A DNA stretch of 64,000 bases from Williamsia limnetica (GTDB lineage: Bacteria; Actinomycetota; Actinomycetes; Mycobacteriales; Mycobacteriaceae): contig NZ_QJSP01000010.1 of the NCBI RefSeq assembly GCF_003217475.1, positions 216,375 through 280,374 of the forward strand, in the 5' to 3' direction. Numbering within the stretch: the first letter of the stretch is position 1; every line of letters begins with the position of its first letter. The notes below the pieces were generated by a model. That model was given only the letters and a program-made list of their open reading frames with translations, searched no databases and was not told the DNA's origin. This document shows, one piece after another, positions 1 to 9,071 of the stretch. Made by a program: the position numbers and the translations under genes.

Positions 1-1
1 C

Positions 2-127
2 GTCGATGACCTGCTGACCGCACAGCACATCGGCCTGGGCGGGGCGACCTCGCTGGTCGTCTCCGGCTTGCAATTGCATGAACAAACTCAAACTCCCGGT
101 GCGACCGCGCCCGCGGATGGTTCATGA
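2..127 (+). CDS. C-terminal fragment, probably CofC/FbiD-like guanylyltransferase
   Basis: The frame is open from base 2 to a TGA at 125-127 and gives the last 41 residues of a protein cut by the window edge. It starts V-D-D-L-L-T-A and continues with I-G-L-G-G-A-T. This matches the usual end of CofC/FbiD (2-phospholactate or PEP guanylyltransferase of coenzyme F420 synthesis), where a D-x-x-D-L...A...G-[VL]-G-x-x-T pattern closes the protein. The gene directly upstream of ppk1 in mycobacteria is fbiD, so context agrees. The fragment is too short for a firm call, and a thiolase-type tail is an alternative. Confidence 0.5.
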   Translation, partial: VDDLLTAQHIGLGGATSLVVSGLQLHEQTQTPGATAPADGS

Positions 128-134
128 TGGGTAC

Positions 135-2339
135 GTGAGCACAGCAGAAAAAGGCAGTCAGAACGCGTCACCCCCGCCGTCGATGCCCACCGCGCCGCCC
201 GCGGCGACAGCGACGCCCAACGAGACGGCAGATCTGCCCGAAGATCGTTATCTGAACCGCGAACTGAGTTGGCTCGATTTCAACGGCCGAGTGCTGGCGC
301 TGGCGGAGGACACCTCTCTGCCACTGCTCGAGCGGGCGAAGTTCCTCGCCATCTTCGCGTCGAACCTCGACGAGTTCTTCATGGTCCGCGTGGCCGGGCT
401 CAAGCGCCGCCACGAAACAGGGCTGTCCGTTCGCTCCGCCGATGGTCTGTCGCCGCGCGAGCAGCTGGCACTGATCGGTCAGCGCACCCAGGTTCTTGCC
501 GAGCGCCACGCTCGGGCCTTCCTCGATTCGGTCCGACCAGCGTTGACCGACAACAATATTCACGTTGTCACCTGGGAGGCGCTGTCCGATGAAGAACGCC
601 AGCGTATGGACGAGCACTTCCACGAGGTGATCTTCCCGGTCCTGACTCCCCTGGCCGTCGATCCCGCTCACCCCTTCCCCTACATCTCCGGTCTGAGCCT
701 CAATCTCGCTGTGACCGTGAAGGACGTCGGCGAAGGTGGCGAACACTTCGCTCGCGTCAAGGTCCCCGACAACGTCGACCGTTTCCTCCGGGTCGATCGG
801 CTGATGCCCGCGCAGTACCGCGAGCGGTATGCGAAAACGGCCACCACGCCCGCCAAAGCCGTACTGCTCCCGCTCGAATACCTCATCTCGGCACACCTCG
901 ACCAGCTGTTCCCCGGCATGGAGATCGTCGAGCACCATGCATTCCGTATCACCCGCAACGCCGATTTCGAGGTCGAGGAAGACCGGGACGAGGACCTGCT
1001 GCAAGCACTCGAACGCGAGCTGGCCCGCCGCCGCTTCGGATCCCCGGTACGGCTCGAGGTCGCCGACGACATGACCGAGCACATGCTCGAATTGTTGTTG
1101 CGCGAACTGGACGTCGATCCCGGCGACGTAATAGAGGTTCCCGGACTGCTGGACCTTTCATGCCTGTTCCAGGTCGCGGGTATAGACCGACCGGCGTTGA
1201 AGGACCCTCCCTTCGTGCCGGCGACGCATCCTGCCTTCGGCGAGCGGGAAACCCCCAAGAGCATCTTCTCGACGCTGCGTGATGGTGATGTCCTGGTCCA
1301 CCATCCGTACGACTCGTTCTCCACCAGCGTCCAACGTTTCATCGAGCAGGCCGCGGCCGATCCCAACGTGCTCGCCATCAAACAAACTCTGTACCGGACC
1401 TCCGGTGACTCGCCGATCGTCAACGCACTGATCGACGCCGCCGAAGCCGGAAAACAGGTCGTGGCACTGGTAGAGATCAAGGCACGATTCGACGAGCAGG
1501 CCAACATCAAGTGGGCCCGACAGCTCGAGCAGGCCGGCGTCCACGTCGTCTACGGCCTCGTCGGTCTCAAGACACACTGCAAGACGTGTCTGGTGGTCCG
1601 GCGGGAAGGTTCGACCATTCGGCGGTACTGCCACATCGGCACCGGTAACTACAATCCGAAAACCGCGCGGCTGTACGAAGACGTGGGCTTGTTCACAGCA
1701 TCTCCCGACATCGGGGCCGACCTGACCGACCTGTTCAACACGCTAACCGGCTATTCGCGGAAGGTCGCGTACCGAAACCTGCTGGTGGCGCCTCACGGGG
1801 TCCGGTCGGGAATCGTCGGGAGGATCCTCGCCGAGAGCGAGCGACACCGCAACGGTCACGCTGATGCACGGATCAGGCTCAAGGCCAACGCTTTGGTGGA
1901 CGAGCAGGTCATCGACGCGCTCTATCGCGCCTCGCAGGCAGGCGTTCCGGTGGAGGTCGTGGTCCGCGGCATCTGCGCGCTTCGACCCGGCGTGCCGGGT
2001 ATGAGCGACAACATCACCGTGCGTTCGATCCTCGGGCAGTTCCTGGAGCATTCGCGGATGCTGCACTTCCAGTCACTCGACGAGTTCTGGATCGGCAGCG
2101 CCGACATGATGCACCGCAACCTCGATCGCCGAGTGGAGGTGATGGCGCAGGTTCGCGATCCGCGCCTGACCCGCGAACTCGACGATGTCTTCGCGTCGGC
2201 GATGAATCCGGCGACCCGATGCTGGATCCTCGGCGAAAACGGAAGCTGGACAGCTTCACCCGCCCCCGGCGAGGATGTGCGCGATCATCAGCGCCAGATG
2301 ATGCGCCGTAACCGCAGCCGGGCCGACCTGATCCAGTGA
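135..2339 (+). CDS. ppk: Polyphosphate kinase 1
   Basis: PPK1 reversibly transfers the gamma phosphate of ATP to long-chain polyphosphate through a phospho-histidine. The 734-residue protein aligns along its length with mycobacterial PPK1: an N-terminal helical domain ([14 protein letters not shown]), then two phospholipase-D-like C-terminal domains. The predicted phospho-acceptor histidine is His481 in GLKTHCKT, and a second conserved histidine lies in [10 protein letters not shown] chose the GTG at 135 (VSTAEKG) because the ATGs at 78 and 117 overlap the upstream frame and lack a ribosome-binding site. The true start is uncertain over about 60 bases, within a poorly conserved disordered N-terminus. 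It overlaps mutT1 by 4 bases (GTGA), so the two are probably co-translated. Confidence 0.97.
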   Translation: MSTAEKGSQNASPPPSMPTAPPAATATPNETADLPEDRYLNRELSWLDFNGRVLALAEDTSLPLLERAKFLAIFASNLDEFFMVRVAGLKRRHETGLSVRSADGLSPREQLALIGQRTQVLAERHARAFLDSVRPALTDNNIHVVTWEALSDEERQRMDEHFHEVIFPVLTPLAVDPAHPFPYISGLSLNLAVTVKDVGEGGEHFARVKVPDNVDRFLRVDRLMPAQYRERYAKTATTPAKAVLLPLEYLISAHLDQLFPGMEIVEHHAFRITRNADFEVEEDRDEDLLQALERELARRRFGSPVRLEVADDMTEHMLELLLRELDVDPGDVIEVPGLLDLSCLFQVAGIDRPALKDPPFVPATHPAFGERETPKSIFSTLRDGDVLVHHPYDSFSTSVQRFIEQAAADPNVLAIKQTLYRTSGDSPIVNALIDAAEAGKQVVALVEIKARFDEQANIKWARQLEQAGVHVVYGLVGLKTHCKTCLVVRREGSTIRRYCHIGTGNYNPKTARLYEDVGLFTASPDIGADLTDLFNTLTGYSRKVAYRNLLVAPHGVRSGIVGRILAESERHRNGHADARIRLKANALVDEQVIDALYRASQAGVPVEVVVRGICALRPGVPGMSDNITVRSILGQFLEHSRMLHFQSLDEFWIGSADMMHRNLDRRVEVMAQVRDPRLTRELDDVFASAMNPATRCWILGENGSWTASPAPGEDVRDHQRQMMRRNRSRADLIQ

Positions 2340-3256
2340 GTAAATCGGCAGGCCGCTCGGGCACTGTTGTGTACGCAGCCGGCGGGGTCGTGTGGCGCGA
2401 GACCCCGACCGGCGACGTGGAGGTGGCTCTCGTGCACCGGCCGCGGTACGACGACTGGACCCTGCCGAAGGGCAAAGTCGAACCGGGGGAAACGCTGCTC
2501 TCCGCCGCCGTTCGCGAGATCGGCGAGGAGACCGGCTACCGTGTGCGGCTCGGTCGTCACCTCCGCATGGTCAGTTACGACCTTCGCGGCCCGGGCCGTA
2601 AACACGTGCACTACTGGTCGGCCGAAGTCACGGGGGGCTCGTTCGAGCCCAGCCACGAGGTCGACGAATTACGTTGGCTATCAATGGATTCAGCTGCGGA
2701 GCTGCTATCGTTCCGGCTCGACCGACAGGTTCTGGGCACCTTCCGGCAATTACCCGCGAGACTCCAGATACTGCTGCTCGTGCGGCACGCAAAAGCGGGT
2801 CGCAAGTCTCGGTACCACGGCGACGATCGGCTGCGGCCGCTGGACAAAGTGGGTCGGGCCCAAGCCGAGGCCTTGCTCTCGCAGCTGCTTGCTTTCGGCC
2901 CCACCGCAGTCCATTCGGCAGACCGGGTGCGATGCAGCCAAACGGTGGCACCCTTGGCGGATGAGCTCGGGGTCGTCATCGAGGAGGAGCCGACACTCTC
3001 CGAAGAAGCGTTCGCCGACGACGCGAAAAGCGGCAGACGCCGGATCCGCGACATCGGCCAGAGCGCCGGTACCCACGTGGTGTGCAGTCAGGGCAAGGTG
3101 ATTCCGCCGCTACTGAAATGGTGGGCGGCCCACGACGAACTCAAGCTCCCGGCAGCACGAAACCGGAAGGGCAGTTTCTGGGTGCTCGCGCTCCTCGACG
3201 GGAAACTAGTCGCAGCGAGCCACGTCGACAGTCCGCTGGCCGCGTCGGAGAACTGA
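2336..3256 (+). CDS. mutT1: MutT1: Nudix hydrolase fused to histidine phosphatase
   Basis: A 306-residue two-domain protein. The N-terminal Nudix domain has a complete Nudix box at residues 46-68 (G-x5-E-x7-R-E-x2-E-E-x-G). The C-terminal domain is a histidine-phosphatase fold with the catalytic R150-H151 in VRHAKAG. This fusion is typical of mycobacterial MutT1, which removes 8-oxo-dGTP/8-oxo-GTP as diphosphates and also cleaves diadenosine polyphosphates. The GTG start overlaps the ppk stop, as expected for one operon, and links polyphosphate synthesis to nucleotide clean-up. The convergent hupB lies beyond a strong terminator. Confidence 0.95.
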   Translation: MSKSAGRSGTVVYAAGGVVWRETPTGDVEVALVHRPRYDDWTLPKGKVEPGETLLSAAVREIGEETGYRVRLGRHLRMVSYDLRGPGRKHVHYWSAEVTGGSFEPSHEVDELRWLSMDSAAELLSFRLDRQVLGTFRQLPARLQILLLVRHAKAGRKSRYHGDDRLRPLDKVGRAQAEALLSQLLAFGPTAVHSADRVRCSQTVAPLADELGVVIEEEPTLSEEAFADDAKSGRRRIRDIGQSAGTHVVCSQGKVIPPLLKWWAAHDELKLPAARNRKGSFWVLALLDGKLVAASHVDSPLAASEN

Positions 3257-3311
3257 GCCAGGGGTACCTCCACACCCACCAGCGGCGACCGGCGACGAGC
3301 GCACAGACAAG

Positions 3312-3348
3312 ACAAGCCCCGGCAGAGGGAAGGTCTGCCGGGGCTTGT
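3312..3348. terminator. Bidirectional rho-independent terminator between mutT1 and hupB
   Basis: A perfect 15-bp inverted repeat (3312-3326 with 3334-3348) encloses a 7-base loop. The stem contains AAGCCCCGGCAGA. It lies between the convergent stops of mutT1 and hupB and can end transcription from both sides. U-tracts are weak, as is common in actinobacteria. Confidence 0.85.
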
Positions 3349-3359
3349 GATGTCTAGGT

Positions 3360-3992
3360 TCAGCGCTTCTTGGCCGGAGCCTTCTTCGCCGGAGCCTTCT
3401 TGGCTGCAGTCTTCTTGGCAGGAGCTGCGGCCTTCTTGGCCGGTGCTGCCTTCTTGGCCGGGGCGGTCTTCTTCGCCACGGTCTTCTTGGCCGGTGCTGC
3501 CTTCTTGGCAGGAGTGGCCTTCTTGGCCGGGGCGGTCTTCTTCGCCACGGTCTTCTTGGCCGGTGCTGCCTTCTTGGCAGGAGCGGCGGCCTTCTTGGCG
3601 GCCGGAGCTGCCTTCTTGGCCGGCGCAGCCTTCTTGGCTGCCGTCTTCTTGGCCGGCGAAGCTGATGCAGTTGCACTGCCACGCTTGACCGCCGGGCCCG
3701 AAGCACTCAGCTTCTGCTTTCCGGCTACGACCAACTTGAACTGAGCACCCGGACGGAACGCCGGAACCCAGGTCGGACGGACCTTGACGGTTTCGCCGGT
3801 GCGCGGGTTGCGAGCAACCCGGGCAGCGCGACGCCGCTTCTCGAAAACACCGAAACCGGTGATGGTGACGCTCTCGCCCTTGTTCACCGCGCGCACGATC
3901 GTGTCTACGATGTGCTCGACGGCGTCTGTCGCCGTGCGCCGATCGGTCCCCAACTTCGTTGTCAGTTCCTCGATAAGCTCTGCCTTGTTCAT
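3360..3992 (-). CDS. hupB: DNA-binding protein HU (HupB) with histone H1-like tail
   Basis: A 210-residue nucleoid protein. Residues 1-90 are a classical HU fold ([15 protein letters not shown] start; [26 protein letters not shown]-binding arm). Residues about 105-210 are a lysine/alanine/proline-rich tail of PAKKA and KKTVAKK repeats like eukaryotic H1, the form typical of Mycobacteriales. It compacts DNA, and mycobacterial homologues also affect iron and mycobactin genes. The start is fixed by GGAGG eight bases upstream of ATG at 3992; longer in-frame extensions upstream are not HU. The tail contains a near-perfect 66-bp duplication at 3449-3514 and 3518-3583. Confidence 0.97.
   Translation of the reverse strand: MNKAELIEELTTKLGTDRRTATDAVEHIVDTIVRAVNKGESVTITGFGVFEKRRRAARVARNPRTGETVKVRPTWVPAFRPGAQFKLVVAGKQKLSASGPAVKRGSATASASPAKKTAAKKAAPAKKAAPAAKKAAAPAKKAAPAKKTVAKKTAPAKKATPAKKAAPAKKTVAKKTAPAKKAAPAKKAAAPAKKTAAKKAPAKKAPAKKR
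3449..3583 (-). repeat. In-frame 66-bp duplication in the HupB tail
   Basis: Two 66-bp stretches (3449-3514 and 3518-3583) are almost identical and lie 69 bases apart, so one 23-residue block of [12 protein letters not shown] units is repeated in frame. Such blocks expand and contract by slippage or unequal recombination, so tail length probably varies between strains. Confidence 0.85.
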
Positions 3993-4014
3993 GGATTCAA
4001 CCTCCGCAGACTGT

Positions 4015-4031
4015 TGGCCCACTTTGGGCCA
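4015..4031. promoter_or_regulatory. Hairpin in the hupB 5' leader
   Basis: TGGCCCA at 4015-4021 and TGGGCCA at 4025-4031 form a perfect 7-bp inverted repeat with a 3-base loop, 23 bases before the hupB start. It could be an operator or an mRNA stem. A TTGACG hexamer lies further upstream of hupB, but I found no convincing paired -10. Confidence 0.4.
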
Positions 4032-4121
4032 GCTACAGGACACGGTAAACGTCAAATCGCAAAACGTCCACGTCCGACGCTAAATTTGCTCGGCGTGGCG
4101 AAAGGTAAGCCGCCTAACAGG

Positions 4122-4748
4122 TTACGGGAGGGCCCGCTCCGCGGCCCCCGAAACGGGTATCGGGAGGGTCTTTGGTTTCCATACGGGCCTTACCTTTTCG
4201 AACTCAGAAATGGCCTCGACCTGCCGCAATGTCAATCCGATGTCGTCCAGACCCTCCATCAGACGCCACTTTGTGTAGTCATCAATTGCAAAGGGCACCA
4301 CTAAGTCCGCAGCGGTGACTGTCTGATCTTCAAGGCTCACCGTCAATTCCAGTCCGGGCTGCTCCTCGAGCCGTTTCCAGAGCAGCTCGACGTCCGACTG
4401 CTCGACCTGCGCGGCCACCAGACCGGCTTTTCCGGCGTTCCCGCGGAAGATGTCGGCGAATCGGGAGGAGATCACGACCCGAAACCCGAAGTCAGATAAC
4501 GCCCACACTGCGTGCTCTCGGGACGACCCCGTACCGAAGTCCGGACCGGCGACCAGGACGGAGCCGCGGTCATACGGCGGGGTGTTCAGGATGAAGTCGG
4601 GGTCGTTGCGCCAGGCGGCGAACAGGCCGTCTTCAAAGCCCGTGCGGGTCACTCGCTTCAGGTAGACCGCGGGGATGATCTGGTCGGTGTCGACGTTGCC
4701 CCGGCGCAGGGGGACGCCGATGCCGGTGTGGCTGTTGATCGGTTCCAT
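4122..4748 (-). CDS. leuD: 3-isopropylmalate dehydratase small subunit
   Basis: LeuD is the swivel-domain subunit of isopropylmalate isomerase, which acts with LeuC to turn 2-isopropylmalate into 3-isopropylmalate. The 208-residue product starts [14 protein letters not shown] and carries the family motifs [10 protein letters not shown] and [13 protein letters not shown]. The ATG at 4748 is preferred over the ATG six bases upstream because AGGAG lies at the right distance from it. It is 26 bases downstream of leuC and almost certainly co-transcribed. Confidence 0.96.
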   Translation of the reverse strand: MEPINSHTGIGVPLRRGNVDTDQIIPAVYLKRVTRTGFEDGLFAAWRNDPDFILNTPPYDRGSVLVAGPDFGTGSSREHAVWALSDFGFRVVISSRFADIFRGNAGKAGLVAAQVEQSDVELLWKRLEEQPGLELTVSLEDQTVTAADLVVPFAIDDYTKWRLMEGLDDIGLTLRQVEAISEFEKVRPVWKPKTLPIPVSGAAERALP

Positions 4749-4774
4749 CGTCATTTCTCCTTGTCGCCGGGGTT

Positions 4775-6229
4775 TCAGACCGTGGTCACGAGATCGGGCA
4801 GGTCCGTCGGCGCGGACAGGCGACCACGGATCGCGGTCGCCGCCGCGACGGCAGGTGACACGAGGTGAGTGCGTCCGCCCTTGCCCTGCCGCCCTTCGAA
4901 ATTGCGATTCGAGGTGGACGCGCAGCGCTCTCCGGGTGCGAGCTGATCCGGATTCATGCCGAGGCACATCGAGCAGCCGGCCTGCCGCCAGTCGGCTCCG
5001 GCCGCATCGAAGATGGCACCGAGCCCCTCCTCCTCGGCCTGCATCCGAACCTGGGTGGAGCCCGGGACGATCAGCATCCTGATGCCGTCGGCAACCGTTC
5101 GACCATCCAGGATCTCGGCGACCGCCCGCAGATCCTCGATCCGGCCGTTGGTGCACGAACCCACGAAGACCGTGTCCACCGCAACCTCCCGCAGCGGTGT
5201 TCCGGGCTTCAAATCCATGTATTGCAATGCCTTCTCGGCGGCCGCAGCTTTGTCGGCATCGGCCATCTCGGAGGGGTCGGGCACCAGCGAACCCAGTGGC
5301 GCACCCTGGCCGGGGTTGGTCCCCCAGGTCACGAACGGGGTCAGCGCCGCGGCGTCGATGTGGACCTCGGCGTCGAACTCGGCGTCGGGGTCGGTGCGGA
5401 GTTCACGCCAGTTGGCCACGGCAGCATCCCAGTCGGCACCGGTGGGCGCGTGCGGACGACCTTTGATGTACTCGAAGGTTATGTCATCGGGTGCAATAAG
5501 CCCTGCTCGCGCACCCGCCTCAATGGACATGTTGCACACGGTCATTCGGGCCTCCATCGACAGCTTCTCGATGGCTGAACCGCGGTACTCGAGCACATAG
5601 CCCTGTCCGCCACCGGTTCCGATCTGCGCGATGACGGCGAGGATCAGATCCTTGCTCGTCACCCCGGGTGGCAGTTCACCGTCGACGGTGATGGCCATCG
5701 TCTTGAAGGGCCGCAGCGACAAGGTCTGCGTTGCCATCACGTGCTCGACCTCCGAGGTGCCGATACCCATCGCGATCGCGCCGAAGGCACCGTGTGTCGA
5801 GGTGTGACTGTCTCCGCAGACGACGGTCATGCCCGGCAGGGTGAGCCCGAGCTGCGGGCCGATGATGTGCACGATGCCCTGACTGGCATCGCCCATGGAG
5901 TGCAGGCGGATCCCGAACTCTTCGCAGTTGCGGCGCAGCGTGTCGACCTGGATGCGGGAGACCGGGTCGGCGATTATCTGGTCGATATCGACCGTCGGCA
6001 CGTTGTGATCTTCGGTGGCGATCGTCAGGTCCGGTCGGCGTACCGGCCTGCCCGCGAGGCGGAGACCGTCGAACGCCTGCGGACTCGTCACCTCATGGAC
6101 GAGGTGGAGGTCTATGTATATGAGGTCGGGCTTGCGTGAGACCCCGTCTCCCTCACCGCGCACCACCACATGTTCTTCCCAAACCTTTTCAGCCAAGGTC
6201 AACGGACGTTCGCTCAACGTGATCACCAC
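4775..6229 (-). CDS. leuC: 3-isopropylmalate dehydratase large subunit
   Basis: The 484-residue aconitase-family subunit holds the [4Fe-4S] cluster. Its cysteines are in [10 protein letters not shown] and [10 protein letters not shown], and [13 protein letters not shown] is the conserved active-site segment. It catalyses the second step of leucine synthesis with LeuD. The start is GTG (6227-6229) with GAAG upstream; a second GTG follows directly and could also serve. It is transcribed divergently from the IclR regulator across only 60 bases, the arrangement seen for NdgR/LtbR regulators and leuCD in other actinobacteria. Confidence 0.97.
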   Translation of the reverse strand: MVITLSERPLTLAEKVWEEHVVVRGEGDGVSRKPDLIYIDLHLVHEVTSPQAFDGLRLAGRPVRRPDLTIATEDHNVPTVDIDQIIADPVSRIQVDTLRRNCEEFGIRLHSMGDASQGIVHIIGPQLGLTLPGMTVVCGDSHTSTHGAFGAIAMGIGTSEVEHVMATQTLSLRPFKTMAITVDGELPPGVTSKDLILAVIAQIGTGGGQGYVLEYRGSAIEKLSMEARMTVCNMSIEAGARAGLIAPDDITFEYIKGRPHAPTGADWDAAVANWRELRTDPDAEFDAEVHIDAAALTPFVTWGTNPGQGAPLGSLVPDPSEMADADKAAAAEKALQYMDLKPGTPLREVAVDTVFVGSCTNGRIEDLRAVAEILDGRTVADGIRMLIVPGSTQVRMQAEEEGLGAIFDAAGADWRQAGCSMCLGMNPDQLAPGERCASTSNRNFEGRQGKGGRTHLVSPAVAAATAIRGRLSAPTDLPDLVTTV

Positions 6230-6265
6230 TTTTCTTCAAGTACCGAGTTGGGGCTGGCATCTCAG

Positions 6266-6283
6266 TATGCGAGAGCATAGTAT
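6266..6283. promoter_or_regulatory. leuC/iclR divergent operator and -10 box
   Basis: The 60-base gap between leuC and the IclR gene contains the dyad TATGC-GAGA-GCATA (6266-6279). It overlaps TAGTAT (6278-6283), a good -10 for the plus strand. That -10 ends six bases before the GTG of the regulator, so the regulator mRNA is probably leaderless. The dyad is therefore positioned to block both promoters and is the likely site of IclR autoregulation and leuCD control. Confidence 0.55.
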
Positions 6284-6289
6284 CGGCTT

Positions 6290-7009
6290 GTGAGAAATGA
6301 TACCGCATCTCCGGTGGCCAGTGGAATCGGTGTTCTGGATAAATCGGTCGCCGTTCTGCACGCCGTCGCCGAAGGCCCGTGCAACCTGAACGAGCTGTGC
6401 GCGCGCACCGGATTGCCACGCGCCACCGCCCACCGACTGGCCGTCGGACTCGAGACGCATCGGCTGCTTTCCCGGAACACCTCCGGGTTGTGGTGTCCGG
6501 GACCGGTTCTGGGCGAGCTGGCAGCAGGGGCCACCGACACCGTCCGAGAGGCCGCCGCGCTGGTGTTGCCGCGGCTGCGGGAGATCACGGGCGAAAGCGT
6601 GCAGCTCTATCGCCGTGAGGGCGCCGACCGGATCTGCGTCGCGGCGATCGAACCACCGTCGGGATTGCGGGACACAGTGCCCGTCGGCGCACGACTGCCG
6701 ATGAACGCGGGCTCGGGCGCCAAAGTCCTCCTGGCGTGGGCGGATCCTGCCACCGCACGGCTCCTTCTGGGCGAGAACGGCTTCAGCGAACGCACCCTGC
6801 TCGAGGTCCGGCGGCGCGGCTGGGCGCAGAGTGCCGGTGAGCGCGAACCAGGCGTGGCGAGCGTCTCGGCGCCCGTGCGCGACAACGCCGGCGAGGTCAT
6901 CGCGGCGATCTCGGTGTCGGGGCCCATCGACCGGATGGGGCGCCGGCCCGGCTCTCGCTGGGCTGCCGATCTCCTGGCCGCAGCCGACGCCATCAACAAA
7001 CGGCTCTAG
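6290..7009 (+). CDS. IclR-family regulator of leucine genes (NdgR/LtbR type)
   Basis: A 239-residue IclR protein. Residues about 12-70 are the winged helix (SVAVLHAVAEGPCNLNELC, LPRATAHRLAVGLE), and the rest is the effector-binding domain. Location and orientation match the regulators called LtbR in Corynebacterium glutamicum and NdgR in Streptomyces, which control leuCD and other amino-acid genes. The start is GTG, six bases after a TAGTAT -10, which suggests leaderless translation. The ligand cannot be told from sequence. Confidence 0.9.
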   Translation: MRNDTASPVASGIGVLDKSVAVLHAVAEGPCNLNELCARTGLPRATAHRLAVGLETHRLLSRNTSGLWCPGPVLGELAAGATDTVREAAALVLPRLREITGESVQLYRREGADRICVAAIEPPSGLRDTVPVGARLPMNAGSGAKVLLAWADPATARLLLGENGFSERTLLEVRRRGWAQSAGEREPGVASVSAPVRDNAGEVIAAISVSGPIDRMGRRPGSRWAADLLAAADAINKRL

Positions 7010-7065
7010 GGCACGAGCCGGAAATCTCGCGGCACTACTGTGAGTAGCAAGGATCACAACACGAT

Positions 7066-7102
7066 CGGTGTGTGGCCGCCGACGCGGCCACCTCACACAC
7101 CG
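7066..7102 (+). promoter_or_regulatory. Imperfect hairpin upstream of the flavin-fold gene
   Basis: CGGTGTGTG/CACACACCG and GCCGC/GCGGC pair around a CGAC loop with one asymmetric bulge. It lies 57 bases after the iclR stop and 18 bases before the next start, with no U-tract. It may be a weak terminator or a 5' leader structure. Confidence 0.4.
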
Positions 7103-7119
7103 GAGGCGAAAGGACACCT

Positions 7120-7626
7120 GTGGGAACCAACGAGCGCGGCAAGATCGTCATGGCCGAGGACGAGATCACCGAGTTCATCGTCCGCAGCCGCACCGCGACG
7201 ATGGCAACGGTGTCGGCTCAGGGCCGGCCGCACCTGGTGGCCATGTGGTACGCCGTCATCGACGGTGAGATCTGGTTCGAGACCAAGGCCAAGTCCCAGA
7301 AGGCCGTGAACATCCGGCGAAACCCGACGTGCACCGTGATGATCGAGGACGGGCACACCTACGACACGCTGCGCGGGGTGTCCATCGAGGGAAACGCCGA
7401 AATTCTCGACGACCCCGATTCGATCCTCAAATGCGGGATCAGCGTGTGGGAGCGCTACAACGGTCCGTACAGCGAGGAGGTTCGCCCCTTCGTCGACCAG
7501 ATGATGAACAAGCGCGTCGCCGTACGCGTCGTGCCCGACCGCACCCGTAGTTGGGATCACCGCAAGCTCGGTCTCCCCGAGATCCCCATCGCCGGCAGCA
7601 CGGCCGAGTTCCTCGACCTCAAATAG
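7120..7626 (+). CDS. Pyridoxamine-5'-phosphate-oxidase-fold protein (flavin/F420 type)
   Basis: A 168-residue split-barrel protein. The region TATMATVSAQGRPHLVAMWYAV is typical of the PNPOx/F420-binding superfamily, in which members bind FMN, F420 or haem. It corresponds in position to Rv2991 of M. tuberculosis, a putative F420-dependent protein. I chose GTG at 7120 (VGTNERG) because AAAGGA lies five to six bases upstream. The substrate is unknown. A terminator follows. Confidence 0.85.
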   Translation: MGTNERGKIVMAEDEITEFIVRSRTATMATVSAQGRPHLVAMWYAVIDGEIWFETKAKSQKAVNIRRNPTCTVMIEDGHTYDTLRGVSIEGNAEILDDPDSILKCGISVWERYNGPYSEEVRPFVDQMMNKRVAVRVVPDRTRSWDHRKLGLPEIPIAGSTAEFLDLK

Positions 7627-7648
7627 ATCGGGCTCCGTCTCACCACAG

Positions 7649-7680
7649 CGCCCCGACCATCAATCGATGGGCGGGGCGTT
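7649..7680 (+). terminator. Terminator after the flavin-fold gene
   Basis: CGCCCCG/CGGGGCG arms plus an inner ACCATC/GATGGG segment form a 13-bp stem with one mismatch and a 4-base loop, 23 bases past the stop. It may also serve the convergent small ORF. Confidence 0.75.
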
Positions 7681-7700
7681 GTGCGTCGTCGGGGCCAGGG

Positions 7701-7925
7701 TCAGCTATCGAGCCGTGCAGCGATCTCGCCGATGATCGGATCGTCGTCTCCTGCCGCCTTCACCTGATCGCGCCACTGCTTCAACTGCGCGTCCCGCGAT
7801 CGGATATCGTCCGCGGTGTCCGACGTCTGGTTACCGGCTTCGTCCGGTGCCATGTCCGGCGACACCGACTCGACCCGCAGGTCGAGTTCGGCCAGCAACT
7901 CGTTTTTTGTCAGCTTCTTGGTCAT
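7701..7925 (-). CDS. Small acidic protein of unknown function
   Basis: A 74-residue frame starting MTKKLTKNELLAELDLRVE. It is acidic, soluble and probably mainly helical, with no signal peptide or membrane segment. AGGA lies nine bases upstream of the ATG at 7925. I do not recognise the family. It lies between a palindromic element and a terminator, and its codon third positions are GC-rich like the neighbours. A real small gene is likely, though not certain. Confidence 0.55.
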   Translation of the reverse strand: MTKKLTKNELLAELDLRVESVSPDMAPDEAGNQTSDTADDIRSRDAQLKQWRDQVKAAGDDDPIIGEIAARLDS

Positions 7926-7959
7926 CGTCCAATCCTGCGCCACAGCGTCCTCGACCCGC

Positions 7960-8025
7960 AAACGCGCCACTCATACGAGAGCGCACCACTAATTTGTGGT
8001 GCGTCCTCGTATAAATGGCGCGTTT
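7960..8025. repeat. Palindromic intergenic element (subfamily with GCGCCA arms)
   Basis: A 66-bp nested palindrome. The outer arms AAACGCGCCA (7960-7969) and TGGCGCGTTT (8016-8025) are perfect. Middle arms pair ATACGAG with CTCGTAT, and the inner arms CGCACCAC/GTGGTGCG flank an A/T-rich loop. It lies between the lipoprotein gene and the small ORF. It shares GCGCCA...TGGCGC ends and a TATAANTGGCGCG string with the element at 13587-13652. Confidence 0.8.
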
Positions 8026-8049
8026 GGGACGTCGCTGGGGATCGAGCGA

Positions 8050-8475
8050 TCAGAATCCGAGCTGCGAACGCACCTCAGTCCACTGGCCGTCGAGTGGCAG
8101 CGTCCAGCACTCGGGTTCGATCGAGGTGTTGGTGCAGCCCGCGGCCTTCCATTCGTCGTAAGCGATGTCCCAGCCGTCGATGGACTCCAGCAGTTCAGAC
8201 CGCAGCAACGATGGCTCGAGGGTCTGCGCGCTCGACCGGATCGCGTGCAGGACGGTGTCCCGCTTGATCAGGCAATCACCGCGAGCGCCGGTGTTCTGAC
8301 AGATGGCCTTGTCGAACTCGAGTTCGCCCGCGTACTGCTGCGCAAGCCCTTCGGGCGTCGTGACGGCAACGTCGTCCGAGGACCCACCGAACGCCATCGG
8401 TTGACCGGCGTCCCCGCAGGCCCCCAGCAACGGGATCGCAGCGGCGACGACCAACATCTTGAGCAGGGGCTTCAT
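8050..8475 (-). CDS. Putative secreted lipoprotein
   Basis: A 141-residue protein starting MKPLLKMLVVAAAIPLLGAC. A two-lysine n-region, a hydrophobic stretch and a lipobox LLGAC with lipidated Cys20 give it a type II signal peptide. The mature part has several cysteines (CQNTGARGDC, AAGCTNTSIEPEC) that may form disulfides. No enzyme motif is recognised. The start at 8475 is chosen because it places the signal peptide correctly. It probably sits on the outer face of the plasma membrane. Confidence 0.8.
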   Translation of the reverse strand: MKPLLKMLVVAAAIPLLGACGDAGQPMAFGGSSDDVAVTTPEGLAQQYAGELEFDKAICQNTGARGDCLIKRDTVLHAIRSSAQTLEPSLLRSELLESIDGWDIAYDEWKAAGCTNTSIEPECWTLPLDGQWTEVRSQLGF

Positions 8476-8756
8476 GAGCCGAATTGTCACACAGGCAGGA
8501 CACTTGCGACGACTCGTGATCAGGCCTAAACATTTGAGCCACAACCGATTTGCCAGATGTGGACCTGAACGTGACCGTGAGAATCAGATGTCCGATTTGC
8601 CGAGGCCGCAGTGCGCGGGCCTCCGCGTCGCGCCACCACATACTGTCCCTCCCGCGGGCGCCGAGGGCAGTCTGCCCTCGGTGGCCACTACGCGGGCCGA
8701 ATTCGGTGACGAACGGGTCACCGGCAGACGAGTCGCGGACACGTCGAGCAGATAGA
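8476..8756. other. Intergenic region with no recognised gene
   Basis: This stretch lies between the lipoprotein start and the terminator of the tRNA operon. The short open frames here have no ribosome-binding site or family features. It probably contains the lipoprotein promoter, but I could not place a clear -35/-10 pair. Confidence 0.5.
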
Positions 8757-8798
8757 GAAAGACCCTCCCCTGCTGTGCAGGAGAGGGTCTTTCTTTTG
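8757..8798 (-). terminator. Terminator of the gltX-tRNA region
   Basis: AAAGACCCTCCCCTG and CAGGAGAGGGTCTTT (8758-8772 with 8778-8792) form a 15-bp stem with one mismatch around a 5-base loop. It lies immediately 3' of tRNA-Glu on the minus strand. Confidence 0.85.
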
Positions 8799-8871
8799 TA
8801 GCCCCGACGGGATTCGAACCCGCGCTACCGCCTTGAGAGGGCGGCGTCCTAGGCCACTAGACGACGGGGCC
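8799..8871 (-). tRNA. tRNA-Glu (CTC anticodon)
   Basis: A 73-nt cloverleaf. The acceptor stem pairs 8865-8871 with 8800-8806, the anticodon loop CTCTCAA gives CTC, and the T-loop is TTCGAAT. The discriminator base is A and no CCA is encoded. It lies next to tRNA-Gln and downstream of gltX, whose product charges it. Confidence 0.95.
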
Positions 8872-8898
8872 AAGCTGACTCAGCTTACGCTGTAGTCG

Positions 8899-8970
8899 CT
8901 GGGGTACCAGGACTCGAACCTAGAATGGCGGTACCAGAAACCGCTGTGTTGCCAATTACACCATACCCCA
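8899..8970 (-). tRNA. tRNA-Gln (CTG anticodon)
   Basis: A 72-nt cloverleaf starting TGGGGTATGG, with anticodon loop TTCTGGT (CTG), T-loop TTCGAGT and discriminator G. With no glutaminyl-tRNA synthetase in this window but gatCAB present, it is probably charged first with Glu by GltX and then amidated. Confidence 0.95.
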
Positions 8971-9071
8971 ATAAGTACTTCTCACCCGCTCGCGCTGCGG
9001 CGAAAAGCGCCGAGAAGAAGAGTATCAAACCCCTCGGCTGAACCCACAATCGCCAGTTCAGAGGCCCTTTT

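Noticed and set aside
168..1082. Long open frame (304 codons) antisense to ppk
   Set aside because: It mirrors the codon structure of ppk, has no recognisable domain, and such antisense frames are common in GC-rich genes.
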